Of a stretch of DNA of 35,700 nt, positions 1 through 8,114 are shown one piece after another. Every line of letters begins with the position of its first letter. Positions within the stretch are counted from its first letter, which is position 1. The translations under genes and the position numbers were made by a program. Where the stretch lies: contig JAJTCN010000042.1 of assembly GCA_021323335.1 (NCBI GenBank), positions 1 to 35,700 on the forward strand, given 5' to 3'. The notes below the pieces were generated by a model. That model was not told the DNA's origin, searched no databases, and saw nothing but the letters and a program-made list of their open reading frames with translations. The stretch is from Ramlibacter sp. (GTDB taxonomy: Bacteria > Pseudomonadota > Gammaproteobacteria > Burkholderiales > Burkholderiaceae_C).

Positions 1-1287
1 CATCTTGGCGGAGCGCGAGAAGCCGATGATGGCCATGCCGATGCCGCCGGACTGCGAGGACAGGGCGGTGGAGCCCTTGACGTCGTAGGCCGTGCAGAAG
101 GTGGCGCACAGGTTGGCCGGCGTGTAGTAGAAGCCGTAGATGTTCGGCCCCATCAGGCGGATGTTGTACTCGCGGCCGATGCGCTGCAGTTCTTCCTGGC
201 CTTCGATGTTGCCGGTCTCGCCGAAGCCGGACGGGATGAGGATGGCGCCGGCGATCTTCTTCTCGCCGCATTCCTTCAGCGCGCCGGCCACCAGCTTGGC
301 GGGAATGGCGAACACCGCGGTGTCCACTTCACCCGGGATGTCCTTGACGCTCTTGAAGGCCTTGATCCCCATGATCTCGGCTTCCTTGGGATGGATCGGG
401 TAGATCTGGCCCTTGTAGCCGCCGTTGATGAGGTTCTTCATCACCGAGTTGCCGATCTTGCCGGCCTCGTTGGAAGCGCCGATCACGGCCACCGCCTTGG
501 GCTGCATGATGCGCTTCATGGAGACGACGACGTCCTTCTCCTCGGGGCGGAAGCGCGCGGGCGGCTGGTTGAAGTTGACCACGATGCGCACGTCGGCGGC
601 GATGGCGCCTTCCGGGGATGCGAACACCGGGTTCAGGTCCATCTCGGAGATCTCGGGGAAGTCGGAGACCAGTTGCGACACGCGCACGATGGTGTCCTGC
701 AGCGCCTCGCGGTTGGCCGGCTTGGCGCCGCGCACGCCCTTCAGGATCTCGGCGGCCTGGATGCCGTCCAGCATCGAGCCGGCGTCTTCACGGGTGGCCG
801 GAGCCAGGCGGAAGGTGACGTCCTTGAGCACTTCGACCAGCACGCCGCCCATGCCGAAGGCGACCAGCTTGCCGAAGCTGGGGTCGGTCATGGCGCCGAC
901 GATCACTTCCTGGCCGCCCTTGATCATCTGCTGCACCTGCACGCCGACGATCTTGGCATCCGCCTTGTACTTCTTCGCGTTGGCGATGATCTGCTCGTAG
1001 GCCGTGGCGGCCTCGTCGGCGCTCTTCACGCCGACGATCACGCCGCCCGCCTCGGTCTTGTGCAGGATGTCCGGGGACACGATCTTCATCACCACCGGGA
1101 AGCCCATGGAGGAGGCGAGGGTGCTGGCCTCCTTGGCGCCGGACACCACGCCCTCCTTCGGCACGTTGATGCCGTAGGCGTCGCAGATCAGCTTGCCTTC
1201 GGGCGCGGTCAGGGAGTCGCGTCCTTCCTTCTTCACCGCGTCCAGGATCGCGCGGACCTTCTGCTTGTCGCCTTGGGAGTTGGCCAT
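1..1287 (-). CDS. ADP-forming acyl-CoA ligase (acetate--CoA ligase family), 3' end beyond window
   Basis: Partial gene: 429 codons are visible and the frame is still open at base 1. The order is an N-terminal ATP-grasp domain (about residues 20-245; motifs FPVVMKIVSPDILHKTEAGG and EMDLNPVF) followed by a Rossmann CoA-binding domain (from about residue 260, AVAVIGAS). This is the beta-then-alpha order of one branch of NDP-forming acetyl-CoA synthetases, which interconvert acyl-CoA + ADP + Pi with acid + ATP + CoA in the cytoplasm. ATG at 1287 is preceded by AAGGGG at good spacing. It lies 50 bp after frc in the oxc-frc direction, so it is probably the last gene of the oxalate operon. The acyl substrate cannot be read from sequence; formate, oxalate or acetate are all possible. 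The missing C-terminus prevents a check of the remaining CoA-ligase subdomain. Confidence 0.85.
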   Translation of the reverse strand, partial: MANSQGDKQKVRAILDAVKKEGRDSLTAPEGKLICDAYGINVPKEGVVSGAKEASTLASSMGFPVVMKIVSPDILHKTEAGGVIVGVKSADEAATAYEQIIANAKKYKADAKIVGVQVQQMIKGGQEVIVGAMTDPSFGKLVAFGMGGVLVEVLKDVTFRLAPATREDAGSMLDGIQAAEILKGVRGAKPANREALQDTIVRVSQLVSDFPEISEMDLNPVFASPEGAIAADVRIVVNFNQPPARFRPEEKDVVVSMKRIMQPKAVAVIGASNEAGKIGNSVMKNLINGGYKGQIYPIHPKEAEIMGIKAFKSVKDIPGEVDTAVFAIPAKLVAGALKECGEKKIAGAILIPSGFGETGNIEGQEELQRIGREYNIRLMGPNIYGFYYTPANLCATFCTAYDVKGSTALSSQSGGIGMAIIGFSRSAKM

Positions 1288-1337
1288 GTCGTGCCCCTTG
1301 AATAAACGTTGAGATGCTTTGCCGGGATGCGCGGAGG

Positions 1338-2545
1338 TCAGATGACCTTGGCCGCGCGCAGTTCTTCGATCTGGTCCTTGCCGTACCCGAGCTGGGCCAG
1401 CACCTCTTCGGTGTGCTCGCCCAGCAGCGGCGAGCGCTTGACCTCGGTCTGGCTGTCGGACATCTTGATCGGGTTGCCCACGGTCAGGTACTTGCCGCGC
1501 GTGGGGTGGTCCACTTCCACCACGGTGCCGGTGGCGCGCAGCGCGGGCTCCTCGGCGATCTCCTTCATCGACAGGATCGGGCCGCACGGGATGTCGTACT
1601 TGTTGAGGATGTCCATCGCCTCGAACTTGGTCTTGGTCTTGGTCCACTCCTCGATGCGCGAGAAGATCGTCTTCAGGTGCGGCAGGCGCGCCTTCGGCGT
1701 GGCGTAGCTCGGGTCCGTGATCCAGCTTTCCTCGCCGATCACCTTGCAGATGGCGCCCCACACCGGCGCCTGGGTGATGAAGTAGATGTAGGCATTGGGA
1801 TCGTGCTGCCAGCCCTTGCACTTGAGGATCCAGCCCGGCTGGCCGCCGCCGGAGGCATTGCCCGCGCGCGGCACGGCGTCGCCGAATTCCTTGTCGGGGT
1901 ACTGCGGGTACTCCTGCATCACGCCGGTGCGCGCCAGGCGCTGCTGGTCGCGCAGCTTGACGCGGCACAGGTTGAGGACGGCGTCCTGCATGGCTGCCAG
2001 CACCTTCTGGCCGCGGCCCGTGGTGTTGCGCTGGTAGAGCGCGGCGACGATGCCCAGCGCCAGGTGCAGGCCGGTGCCGGAGTCGCCGATCTGCGCGCCG
2101 GTCACCAGCGGCGGGCCGTCGTCGAAGCCGGTGGTGGAGGCCGAGCCGCCGGCGCACTGCGCGACGTTCTCGTACACCTTGCAGTCCTCGTACGGGCCGG
2201 GGCCGAAGCCCTTGACGGACGCGACAATCATGCGCGGGTTGATCTGCTGGATCTTCTCCCACGAGAAGCCCATGCGGTCGAGCGCGCCGGGCGCGAAGTT
2301 CTCGACCAGCACGTCGCACTGCTTGATCAGCTCGATCAGCACTTCCTTGCCCTTGGGGTTCTTGGTGTCCAGGGTGATGGAGCGCTTGCGATGTCGCGCA
2401 GCTGGCCGCGCGTCGCATCGCCTTCACCGGCCTTCTCCACCTTGATCACGTCGGCGCCGAACCATGCCAGCAGCTGCGTGCAGGTCGGCCCGGATTGAAC
2501 GTGCGTGAAATCGAGGATCTTGACGCCGTCGAGTGCTTTGCCCAT
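1338..2545 (-). pseudogene. frc: formyl-CoA:oxalate CoA-transferase, broken by an internal deletion/frameshift
   Basis: Class III CoA-transferase (Frc/CaiB family), which moves CoA from formyl-CoA to oxalate. The first 52 codons (from ATG 2545, [20 protein letters not shown]) are normal up to RGQLRDI. The frame then shifts and stops at 2336. The rest resumes in another frame from about 2387 ([15 protein letters not shown]) to the stop at 1338. Compared with Oxalobacter Frc, the stretch between RG-L-D and NKRSI (about 14 residues, an SLYFTM-like segment) is absent. Only 2 of an expected 42 nt remain, a net loss of about 40 bp. The downstream part keeps the catalytic Asp in AMQDAVLNL and the Gly loop GGGQPG. 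Restoring 14 codons would give about 415 aa, the usual length. The later part alone, from an internal ATG at 2342 (334 aa), lacks the N-terminal CoA-site region. It could be a recent mutation or an assembly error. Confidence 0.85.
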
Positions 2546-2579
2546 TTGCTCTTCCTATCTCAGAGTTTTCAGAATCTTT

Positions 2580-2641
2580 CGTCATCCCCGCGGAGGCGGG
2601 GATCCAGGGCGCCCTGGATTCCCGCCTTCGCGGGAATGACG
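2580..2641. repeat. palindromic intergenic repeat (CGTCATTCCCGC family), copy 1
   Basis: Near-perfect inverted repeat between oxc and frc. The arms CGTCATCCCCGCggAGGCGG and the mirror CCGCCTTCGCGGGAATGACG flank a GGATCCAGGGCGCCCTGGATT-like centre. The same arms recur at 32475-32560. It has the form of a dispersed REP-like element and would also fold as an mRNA hairpin between two cistrons of one operon. Confidence 0.75.
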
Positions 2642-2644
2642 GGG

Positions 2645-4369
2645 TTATTTCTTCTTCGCAGCCGCCGGATTCAGGCTCGTGATGCGCCCGCTCTCCGTGC
2701 CGGCGCTCTCGTCGATCATGGCGTTGATCAGCGTCGGCTTGCGCGACTTGACCGCTTCGTCCAGCGCCTTCTTCAGTTCTTCCGGGTTCTTCGCGACCAC
2801 GCCGACGCCGCCGAAGGCCTGCATCATCATGTCGTAGCGCGCGTTCTTGACGAACTGCGTCGGCGCCATCGCGTCGCCGCGCGGGTTGACGTCGGTGCCC
2901 TTGTAGATGCCGTTGTTGTTCATCACGACGATGCAGATCGGCAGGTCGTAGCGGCAGATGGTTTCCACTTCCATGCCGCTGAAGCCGAAGGCGCTGTCGC
3001 CTTCGACCGCGATCACCTGCTCGCCGGTGACGACGGCCGCCGCGACGGCGAAGCCCATGCCGATGCCCATGATGCCCCACGTGCCCACGTCGAGACGCCG
3101 GCGCGGCTCGTACATGTCGACGATGGAGCGCGTGAAGTCCAGCGCGTTGGCGCCTTCGTTCACCAGGTAGGCCTTGGGGTTCTCCTTGACCGTGTTGCGC
3201 ACCACGTTCAGCGCGCTGTGGAAGTTCATCACCGGCGGGTTCTTGGACAGCGTCTCCTGCATCTTGGTCAGGTTCTTGTCCTTGCGCTCGGCGATCGCGC
3301 CGGTCCAGTCGGACGGCGGCTTCTGCCAGCCGGAGCCCATGGCCTGGTTGAAGGCGGAGATGCAGGAGCCGATGTCGCCGATGACGGGCGCGGCGATGGC
3401 GACGTTGCTGTCGGCTTCGGTCGGCGAGATGTCGACCTGGATGAACTGCTGCTTGCCCGGCTCCTTGGACGAGCCGCCGCCCCAGGTCTTGCCCTTGCCG
3501 TGCGACAGCAGCCAGTTCAGGCGCGCGCCCACCAGCATCACCACGTCGGCTTCGGCCAGCACGTAGGAACGGGCGGCGGAGGCGGACTGGGCGTGGTTGT
3601 CCGGCAGCAGGCCCTTGGCCATGGACATCGGCAGGTAGGGGATGCCGCTCTTCTCGATGAAGGTCTTGATGTCGGCATCGGCCTGCGCGTACGCCGCGCC
3701 CTTGCCCAGGATCACAAGCGGCTTCTTCGCCGATTTCAGCAGGTCGACCGCGCGCTGGATCGCGTCGGGCGCGGGGATCTGCTTCGGTGCGGGATCGACC
3801 ACCTTGATCAGCGACTTCTTGCCGGCTTCGGCGTCCATGCTCTGCGCGAACAGCTTCGCGGGCAGGTCCAGGTACACGCCGCCCGGGCGGCCGGAGACGG
3901 CGGCGCGGATGGCGCGCGCGATGCCGACGCCGATGTCCTCGGCGTGCAGCACGCGGAAGGCCGCCTTGCACAGGGGCTTGGCGATGGCGAGCTGGTCCAT
4001 CTCCTCGTAGTCGCCCTGCTGCAGGTCGACGATCTCGCGCTCGCTGGAGCCGGAGACCAGGATCATCGGGAAGCAGTTGGTGGTGGCGTTCGACAGCGCG
4101 GTGAGGCCGTTCAGGAAGCCGGGCGCCGACACCGTGAAGCAGATGCCCGGCTTGCCGGTGATGAAGCCGGCGGCGGCGGCGGCGTTGCCGGCGTGCTGTT
4201 CGTGGCGGAACGAGATGACCTTCATGCCCTCGGCCTGCGAGATGCGCAGGAAGTCCGTGATCGGGATGCCGGGGAGGGCGAAGATCGTGTCGATGTCGTT
4301 CAGCTTCAGGGCATCGATGACGAGGTGGAAACCGTCGGTCGTCGCGCGATCCTGCGTGTCGGTGCTCAT
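2645..4369 (-). CDS. oxc: oxalyl-CoA decarboxylase
   Basis: ThDP- and Mg-dependent cytoplasmic enzyme converting oxalyl-CoA to formyl-CoA and CO2. The 574 aa match the family (Oxalobacter enzyme about 568). The N-terminal ThDP Pyr domain has the conserved Glu in [16 protein letters not shown] (about residue 60). The C-terminal PP domain has the metal motif [17 protein letters not shown] followed by NNNGIYKG. The start [15 protein letters not shown] fits family N-termini. It is the first gene of the leftward oxc-frc-acyl-CoA ligase set and is divergent from the Crp/Fnr gene. A palindromic operator lies 60 bp upstream with a TATCAT -10 box placed for class II activation. With frc disrupted, its substrate would have to come from another CoA donor route. 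Confidence 0.95.
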   Translation of the reverse strand: MSTDTQDRATTDGFHLVIDALKLNDIDTIFALPGIPITDFLRISQAEGMKVISFRHEQHAGNAAAAAGFITGKPGICFTVSAPGFLNGLTALSNATTNCFPMILVSGSSEREIVDLQQGDYEEMDQLAIAKPLCKAAFRVLHAEDIGVGIARAIRAAVSGRPGGVYLDLPAKLFAQSMDAEAGKKSLIKVVDPAPKQIPAPDAIQRAVDLLKSAKKPLVILGKGAAYAQADADIKTFIEKSGIPYLPMSMAKGLLPDNHAQSASAARSYVLAEADVVMLVGARLNWLLSHGKGKTWGGGSSKEPGKQQFIQVDISPTEADSNVAIAAPVIGDIGSCISAFNQAMGSGWQKPPSDWTGAIAERKDKNLTKMQETLSKNPPVMNFHSALNVVRNTVKENPKAYLVNEGANALDFTRSIVDMYEPRRRLDVGTWGIMGIGMGFAVAAAVVTGEQVIAVEGDSAFGFSGMEVETICRYDLPICIVVMNNNGIYKGTDVNPRGDAMAPTQFVKNARYDMMMQAFGGVGVVAKNPEELKKALDEAVKSRKPTLINAMIDESAGTESGRITSLNPAAAKKK

Positions 4370-4392
4370 GGGGGAAGGTCCTGTAAAAGGTG

Positions 4393-4405
4393 TCGGGCTA
4401 TGATA
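4393..4405 (-). promoter_or_regulatory. putative oxc promoter -10 (TATCAT) and start site
   Basis: On the minus strand TATCAT occupies 4405-4400, predicting transcription from about 4393-4394. The centre of the operator at 4429-4442 is then about 42 bp upstream, the classical class II position for FNR/CRP activators; no good -35 is needed there. On the plus strand the overlapping TATGAT (4399-4404) could serve as the -10 of the divergent regulator. Start sites are inferred, not mapped. Confidence 0.5.
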
Positions 4406-4428
4406 GGAATGGCCGTCTGCTTTCCCTC

Positions 4429-4442
4429 TTGACTGCGGTCAA
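4429..4442. promoter_or_regulatory. Crp/Fnr-type operator TTGACTGCGGTCAA (oxc / regulator intergenic)
   Basis: Perfect inverted repeat TTGAC-N4-GTCAA, resembling the FNR site TTGAT-N4-ATCAA. The enclosing 17 bases CTCTTGACTGCGGTCAA recur exactly at 9237-9253 upstream of tctC. It sits between oxc and the Crp/Fnr-like gene, only 11 bp before the latter's TTG codon, so it could activate oxc and repress the regulator itself. Confidence 0.75.
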
Positions 4443-4453
4443 TTTTCAGGAAA

Positions 4454-5071
4454 TTGCACGCCTTGTCCTCCATCGAAAACCATCCCGAGAGAAACGTCAT
4501 TCGCGTGCAACTCGCGCATAACGTGGTGCTCAAGGGCATGACGGTCGCGCAGATGGCCGAACTGGAGCCCCACCTGGTGGTGGTGGACTGCCAGAAGGGC
4601 GAAGCGCTGCTGCACCAGGGCGTGCACGAGATGGAGCAGTACTTCATCCTCGAGGGCATCCTCAAGCGCGTGGTTTCCAACCAGGAAGCCAAGGAAATGA
4701 TCCTGCGCTTCGCCGACGAGGGGCAGATGGAGACCAGCTACGCCGCCTGGCGCCTGGGCACGCCGGCGCCCTACAGCATCGTCTGCGTCACCCGCGCCCG
4801 CGTGGCCAAGCTGCCGCTGCGCGAATGGGTCGCATTCATCGACAAGCATCCCGGCCTGAAACAGGCCTTCGAATACGACGTGATGCACGTGATGAGCGAG
4901 ATCATGGCCCACACCATCACGCTGCACCTGCTGGATGCGCCGGGGCGCGTCAAGCGCTTCCTGCGCAAGCATGCGGACCTGGCCGAACGCATGCCGAAGA
5001 AGGAACTGGCCTCCTACCTCAACCTTTCCGCCGAAACGCTGAGCCGGCTGAAGCAGCGCGGGAAGATCTAG
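4454..5071 (+). CDS. Crp/Fnr-family transcriptional regulator, probable controller of the oxalate genes
   Basis: 205 aa with an N-terminal cyclic-nucleotide-binding-like beta-roll (about residues 20-125) and a C-terminal helix-turn-helix (KKELASYLNLSAETLSRLKQ). The recognition helix has the E-x-x-S-R pattern of FNR (ETLSR here, ETISR in FNR), which reads TTGA half-sites and matches the TTGAC palindromes at 4429 and 9240. Only two Cys are present (VVDC, IVC), so an FNR-type iron-sulfur cluster is unlikely; the effector is unknown. The protein ends right after the recognition helix, without the usual wing extension. No good ATG exists: TTG at 4454 is closely preceded by CAGGA, and TTG at 4463 in the same frame has better spacing. 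Divergent orientation from oxc supports local regulation. Confidence 0.85.
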   Translation: MHALSSIENHPERNVIRVQLAHNVVLKGMTVAQMAELEPHLVVVDCQKGEALLHQGVHEMEQYFILEGILKRVVSNQEAKEMILRFADEGQMETSYAAWRLGTPAPYSIVCVTRARVAKLPLREWVAFIDKHPGLKQAFEYDVMHVMSEIMAHTITLHLLDAPGRVKRFLRKHADLAERMPKKELASYLNLSAETLSRLKQRGKI

Positions 5072-5093
5072 CCTTCGGAGTACCAGGACCTGG

Positions 5094-5130
5094 GTCCCCG
5101 CCTGCGCGGGGACGTGACGCCCTGCGTCAC
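5094..5130. terminator. two adjacent hairpins between convergent genes
   Basis: GTCCCCGC-CTGC-GCGGGGAC (5094-5113) and GTGACGC-CCT-GCGTCAC (5114-5130) are perfect stems directly after the regulator and overlapping the stop of the convergent kinase-like gene. There is no long T-run, so termination is plausible but not proven. The first arm is similar to the CCCCGCctgCGCGGGG part of local dispersed repeats. Confidence 0.45.
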
Positions 5131-5960
5131 GTCTTCGCGTGCGTGAATTTGCGCGTGATCGTCATCACGTGCAGCTGGTTGTCCACCTTGCCCGCGCTCG
5201 CGACGGTGGTGGCGACCCGCTCGGTTTCCTGCTTCTCGCGCTCGTTCACCACGATGCCGGACAGAGTGACGCGGCCTTCGCGCGACTCCACTTGCACGTC
5301 GACGTCCTGCGTCGATGGGTTGGCCTTGAGCGCGGCGCGCACGCGCGCGCTCAGCGCCAGGCCTTCGAGGATGGAACGCGACTCGGTCGTTTCCTGGAAC
5401 TCGGGCCGGGCCGCCAGTGCGAGGATCTGCTCGACGCAACCGTCCACCGAAATGCGCTCCGTGTTCAGCACCATGTCGTAGAGCAGGGGATCGCCCCAGG
5501 TCACGCCGAACTGCGCGTTCATGCGGGAGGCGTGCGCCGCATCGCTGCGCCGGACTTCCGATTCCGCCGCGTCGCGCTCCTCGGTGCCCAGGTGGTTCAT
5601 CACCCAGTCGACACGCTGGTCGAACGGGCGCGTGACCCGCACGCGCACCACGTGCCGCACCGGCCGCAACAGGCAGGTGGCGCCCCAGCCGCGCAGGACC
5701 ACGTTGCCGCGCACGGCCTGCGCGAACACTTCCTCGGCCGTGTACAGCGCCACCCGGTCCTTGTCGGTCGACAGGCGCTCGACCAGTCCGGCCTTGCCTT
5801 CGCGCAGGCGGCGGATCAGGCTGGCCGGCACCTGCATCCTGCCGGCGACGTTCTCGACGACTTCGTTGCGCATGACGGCAAGCTGCGAGGACTCCGCCAG
5901 GCGCAGCGCGACGTCCTTGGCCAGCGAGCCCATCTCCTGGGTCAGTGCGATGACGGGCAT
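5127..5960 (-). CDS. cytidylate-kinase-like protein with C-terminal BON domain
   Basis: 277 aa from ATG 5960 (GAGGAG ribosome site just upstream), beginning 10 bp after the tctA stop, so it is the last gene of the tct operon. The N-terminal two thirds resemble the cytidylate-kinase-like P-loop family (start VIALTQEMGSLAKDVALRLAES). The usual G-x-x-G-x-G-K-S/T loop is degraded to EMGSLAKD, so kinase activity is doubtful. Residues about 210-270 (VRAALKAN through VTLSGIVVNEREKQETE) form a BON domain, which usually binds phospholipid or ligands outside the cytoplasm. No signal peptide or membrane segment is seen. The role may be regulatory for the transporter; this is inference from position. The family call rests on N-terminal pattern and length only. 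Confidence 0.65.
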   Translation of the reverse strand: MPVIALTQEMGSLAKDVALRLAESSQLAVMRNEVVENVAGRMQVPASLIRRLREGKAGLVERLSTDKDRVALYTAEEVFAQAVRGNVVLRGWGATCLLRPVRHVVRVRVTRPFDQRVDWVMNHLGTEERDAAESEVRRSDAAHASRMNAQFGVTWGDPLLYDMVLNTERISVDGCVEQILALAARPEFQETTESRSILEGLALSARVRAALKANPSTQDVDVQVESREGRVTLSGIVVNEREKQETERVATTVASAGKVDNQLHVMTITRKFTHAKT

Positions 5961-5970
5961 GGTATGCTCC

Positions 5971-7500
5971 TCAGTCGACCGGTTGTTCCGCATTGAACGC
6001 GGGGGGCTTGGGCGGCCGCACCTTGGCGATCACGCGGGCGATGAGCGGCCAGAACAGCAGCAGCAGGGCGAGGCCGGTGATGCCGCCCACCAGCGGGTTG
6101 GCCACCATGATCGACATCTGCCCCTGCGACATCAGCATCGACTGGCGGAAGGCGTCTTCCGCCTTGTCCCCCAGCACCAGCGCCAGCACCAGCGGCGCCA
6201 GCGGGTAGTCGAGCTTCTTGAAGACGTAGCCCATGACGCCGAACCCCAGCATCAGCCAGATGTCGAACATCGCGTTGTGCACGGTGTAGGCGCCGATCGC
6301 GCAGACCACGATGATGACCGGCGCGATGATCGAGAAGGGGATGCGCAGGATCGACGCGAACAGCGGCACGGTGGTGAGCACCACGATCAGGCCGACCAGG
6401 TTGCCCAGGTACATCGACGCGATCAGGCCCCAGACGAAGTCCTTCTGCTCCACGAACAGCAGCGGTCCGGGCTGCAGGCCCCAGATCAGCAGGCCGCCCA
6501 GCAGCACGGCGGCCGTCGGCGAGCCGGGGATGCCCAGCGCCAGCATCGGCAGCAGCGCGGCGGTGCCGGCGGCATGCGCCGCGGTCTCTGGCGCGACCAC
6601 GCCCTCGATCTGGCCGGTGCCGAACTTGGCGCCGTCCTTCGACATCTTCTTGGCCAGGCCGTAGCTCATGAACGAGGCGGGCGTCGCGCCGCCGGGGGTG
6701 ATGCCCATCCAGATGCCCACGAGCGAGCTGCGCACCGACGTCATCCAGTACTTCGGCAGCTGCTTCCAGGTCTCGAACACCACCTTCGGGCTGATCTTGG
6801 CCGACTTGCCGGAAAATGCCAGGCCTTCTTCCATCGACAGCAGGATCTCGCCGATCCCGAACAGGCCGATGACCGCGATCAGGAAGTCGAAGCCGCGCAT
6901 CAGCTCCTCGAGCCCGAAGGTCAGGCGCAGCTGCCCGGTGACGGTGTCCATGCCGACGGCGGCCAGCGCGAAGCCGATCGCCATGGAGGCGAGGATCTTG
7001 AAGGGCGAGCCCTTGCCCATGCCGACGAAGCTGCAGAAGGTGAGCAGGTACACGGCGAAGAACTCGGGCGGCCCGAAGCGCAGCGCGAACTTCGCGACCA
7101 GCGGCGCCAGGAAGGTGATCATCACCACGGCGACGAAGGCGCCGATGAACGACGAGGTGAACGCCGCGGTCAGCGCGGCGCCGGCCTGCCCCTTCTGCGC
7201 CATCGGGTAGCCGTCGAAGGTGGTGGCCACCGACCACGGCTCGCCCGGGATGTTGAACAGCACCGAGGTGATGGCGCCGCCGAACAGCGCGCCCCAGTAG
7301 ATGCAGGACAGCATGATGATCGCCGAGGTGGGCGACATCGAGAAGGTGAGCGGCAGCAGGATGGCGACGCCGTTGGCGCCGCCGAGGCCGGGCAGCACGC
7401 CGATGAGGACGCCGAGCGTGATGCCGACGAACATCAGCAGCAGGTTCATCGGCGTCAGGATGACGCTGAAGCCGTGGAAGAGGGCGTTGAGTTCGAGCAT
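5971..7500 (-). CDS. tctA: tripartite tricarboxylate transporter, large membrane subunit TctA
   Basis: 509 aa multi-pass inner-membrane protein, the TctA length and pattern. The signature GVLIGVLPGLGGANGVAILLP lies at about residues 30-50. Many hydrophobic helices follow, and conserved GIPGSPTAAVLLGGLLIWG lies near residue 330. In the TTT family this subunit forms the cation-coupled channel that takes carboxylates delivered by the periplasmic TctC. The start ATG at 7500 lies one base after the tctB stop (TGA-C-ATG), indicating translational coupling. The substrate is not readable, but a shared operator with oxc suggests oxalate or a related small carboxylate. Confidence 0.93.
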   Translation of the reverse strand: MLELNALFHGFSVILTPMNLLLMFVGITLGVLIGVLPGLGGANGVAILLPLTFSMSPTSAIIMLSCIYWGALFGGAITSVLFNIPGEPWSVATTFDGYPMAQKGQAGAALTAAFTSSFIGAFVAVVMITFLAPLVAKFALRFGPPEFFAVYLLTFCSFVGMGKGSPFKILASMAIGFALAAVGMDTVTGQLRLTFGLEELMRGFDFLIAVIGLFGIGEILLSMEEGLAFSGKSAKISPKVVFETWKQLPKYWMTSVRSSLVGIWMGITPGGATPASFMSYGLAKKMSKDGAKFGTGQIEGVVAPETAAHAAGTAALLPMLALGIPGSPTAAVLLGGLLIWGLQPGPLLFVEQKDFVWGLIASMYLGNLVGLIVVLTTVPLFASILRIPFSIIAPVIIVVCAIGAYTVHNAMFDIWLMLGFGVMGYVFKKLDYPLAPLVLALVLGDKAEDAFRQSMLMSQGQMSIMVANPLVGGITGLALLLLFWPLIARVIAKVRPPKPPAFNAEQPVD

Positions 7501-7501
7501 G

Positions 7502-8023
7502 TCAGTACCCCAGGAAGTCGAGCGGCTTCAGCCAGCCCTTGTACAGGGGAATCTTGAACCAGACTTCGAACAGGACGAAGAAGAACACCGCGATGGCGAG
7601 GCCCAGCACGATGCTCTTCACCTTGGAAAACTTGCCCAGGATGATCATGAAGCCGGCGATGTAGACGGCCGACGCCACGTAGATGCCGAACACCTGGATC
7701 GCCAGGACGTAGAACGCCGCCGGGATCAGCACCGACAGCACCCGCCGGATCTGCTCGCCGTCGACGAAGATGTCGTGGTTGCGCTTCTTGCCCAGCAGCG
7801 CCTGGTACAGCGTGCCGGCGCCGGAGATGCAGAGGATCAGGCCGATGTAGAAGGGAAAGTAGCCGGCGCCGGGACCGTCGGTGGTCCAGCCGGAGCCGAG
7901 CTTGCGGCTGCCGAACAGCACGACCAGTCCGAAGATGACGACGAGGGCGGCGACCGCGGCCTCGACGGCGAAAGTGGGCACGCCCGTGCGCTCAGGGGCG
8001 ACGCCCTCCTGGGGGGAATCCAT
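7502..8023 (-). CDS. tctB: tripartite tricarboxylate transporter, small membrane subunit TctB
   Basis: 173 aa from ATG 8023, chosen over an upstream in-frame ATG at 8047 because AGGAGAC precedes it at 7-8 bases. Four predicted membrane segments are present (from VEAAVAALVVIFGLVVLF to VLGLAIAVFFFVLFEVWF), the usual TctB layout. The second small component of TTT carriers assists TctA in the inner membrane. It is separated from tctC by 91 bp with a strong hairpin and is coupled to tctA by one base. Confidence 0.88.
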   Translation of the reverse strand: MDSPQEGVAPERTGVPTFAVEAAVAALVVIFGLVVLFGSRKLGSGWTTDGPGAGYFPFYIGLILCISGAGTLYQALLGKKRNHDIFVDGEQIRRVLSVLIPAAFYVLAIQVFGIYVASAVYIAGFMIILGKFSKVKSIVLGLAIAVFFFVLFEVWFKIPLYKGWLKPLDFLGY

Positions 8024-8080
8024 TGCGCTTGTCTCCTGCCGTGACACCGGCTGGTTGGGGGGAATCGCGACGCCCGGGCG

Positions 8081-8106
8081 GCGCGCCCCGCCGGAACGGG
8101 GCGCGC
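8081..8106. terminator. intercistronic hairpin between tctC and tctB
   Basis: Perfect 10-bp GC stem, GCGCGCCCCG and CGGGGCGCGC around CCGGAA, just after tctC. Without a T-run it probably acts as an attenuating or mRNA 3'-stabilising stem that lets the binding protein be made in excess over the membrane subunits, as is common in binding-protein operons. Confidence 0.5.
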
Positions 8107-8114
8107 GCCGGGGG

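Noticed and set aside
2336..2545. Programmed frameshift in frc
   Set aside because: No slippery sequence is visible and 14 conserved residues are missing, so a shift alone would not restore a normal protein.
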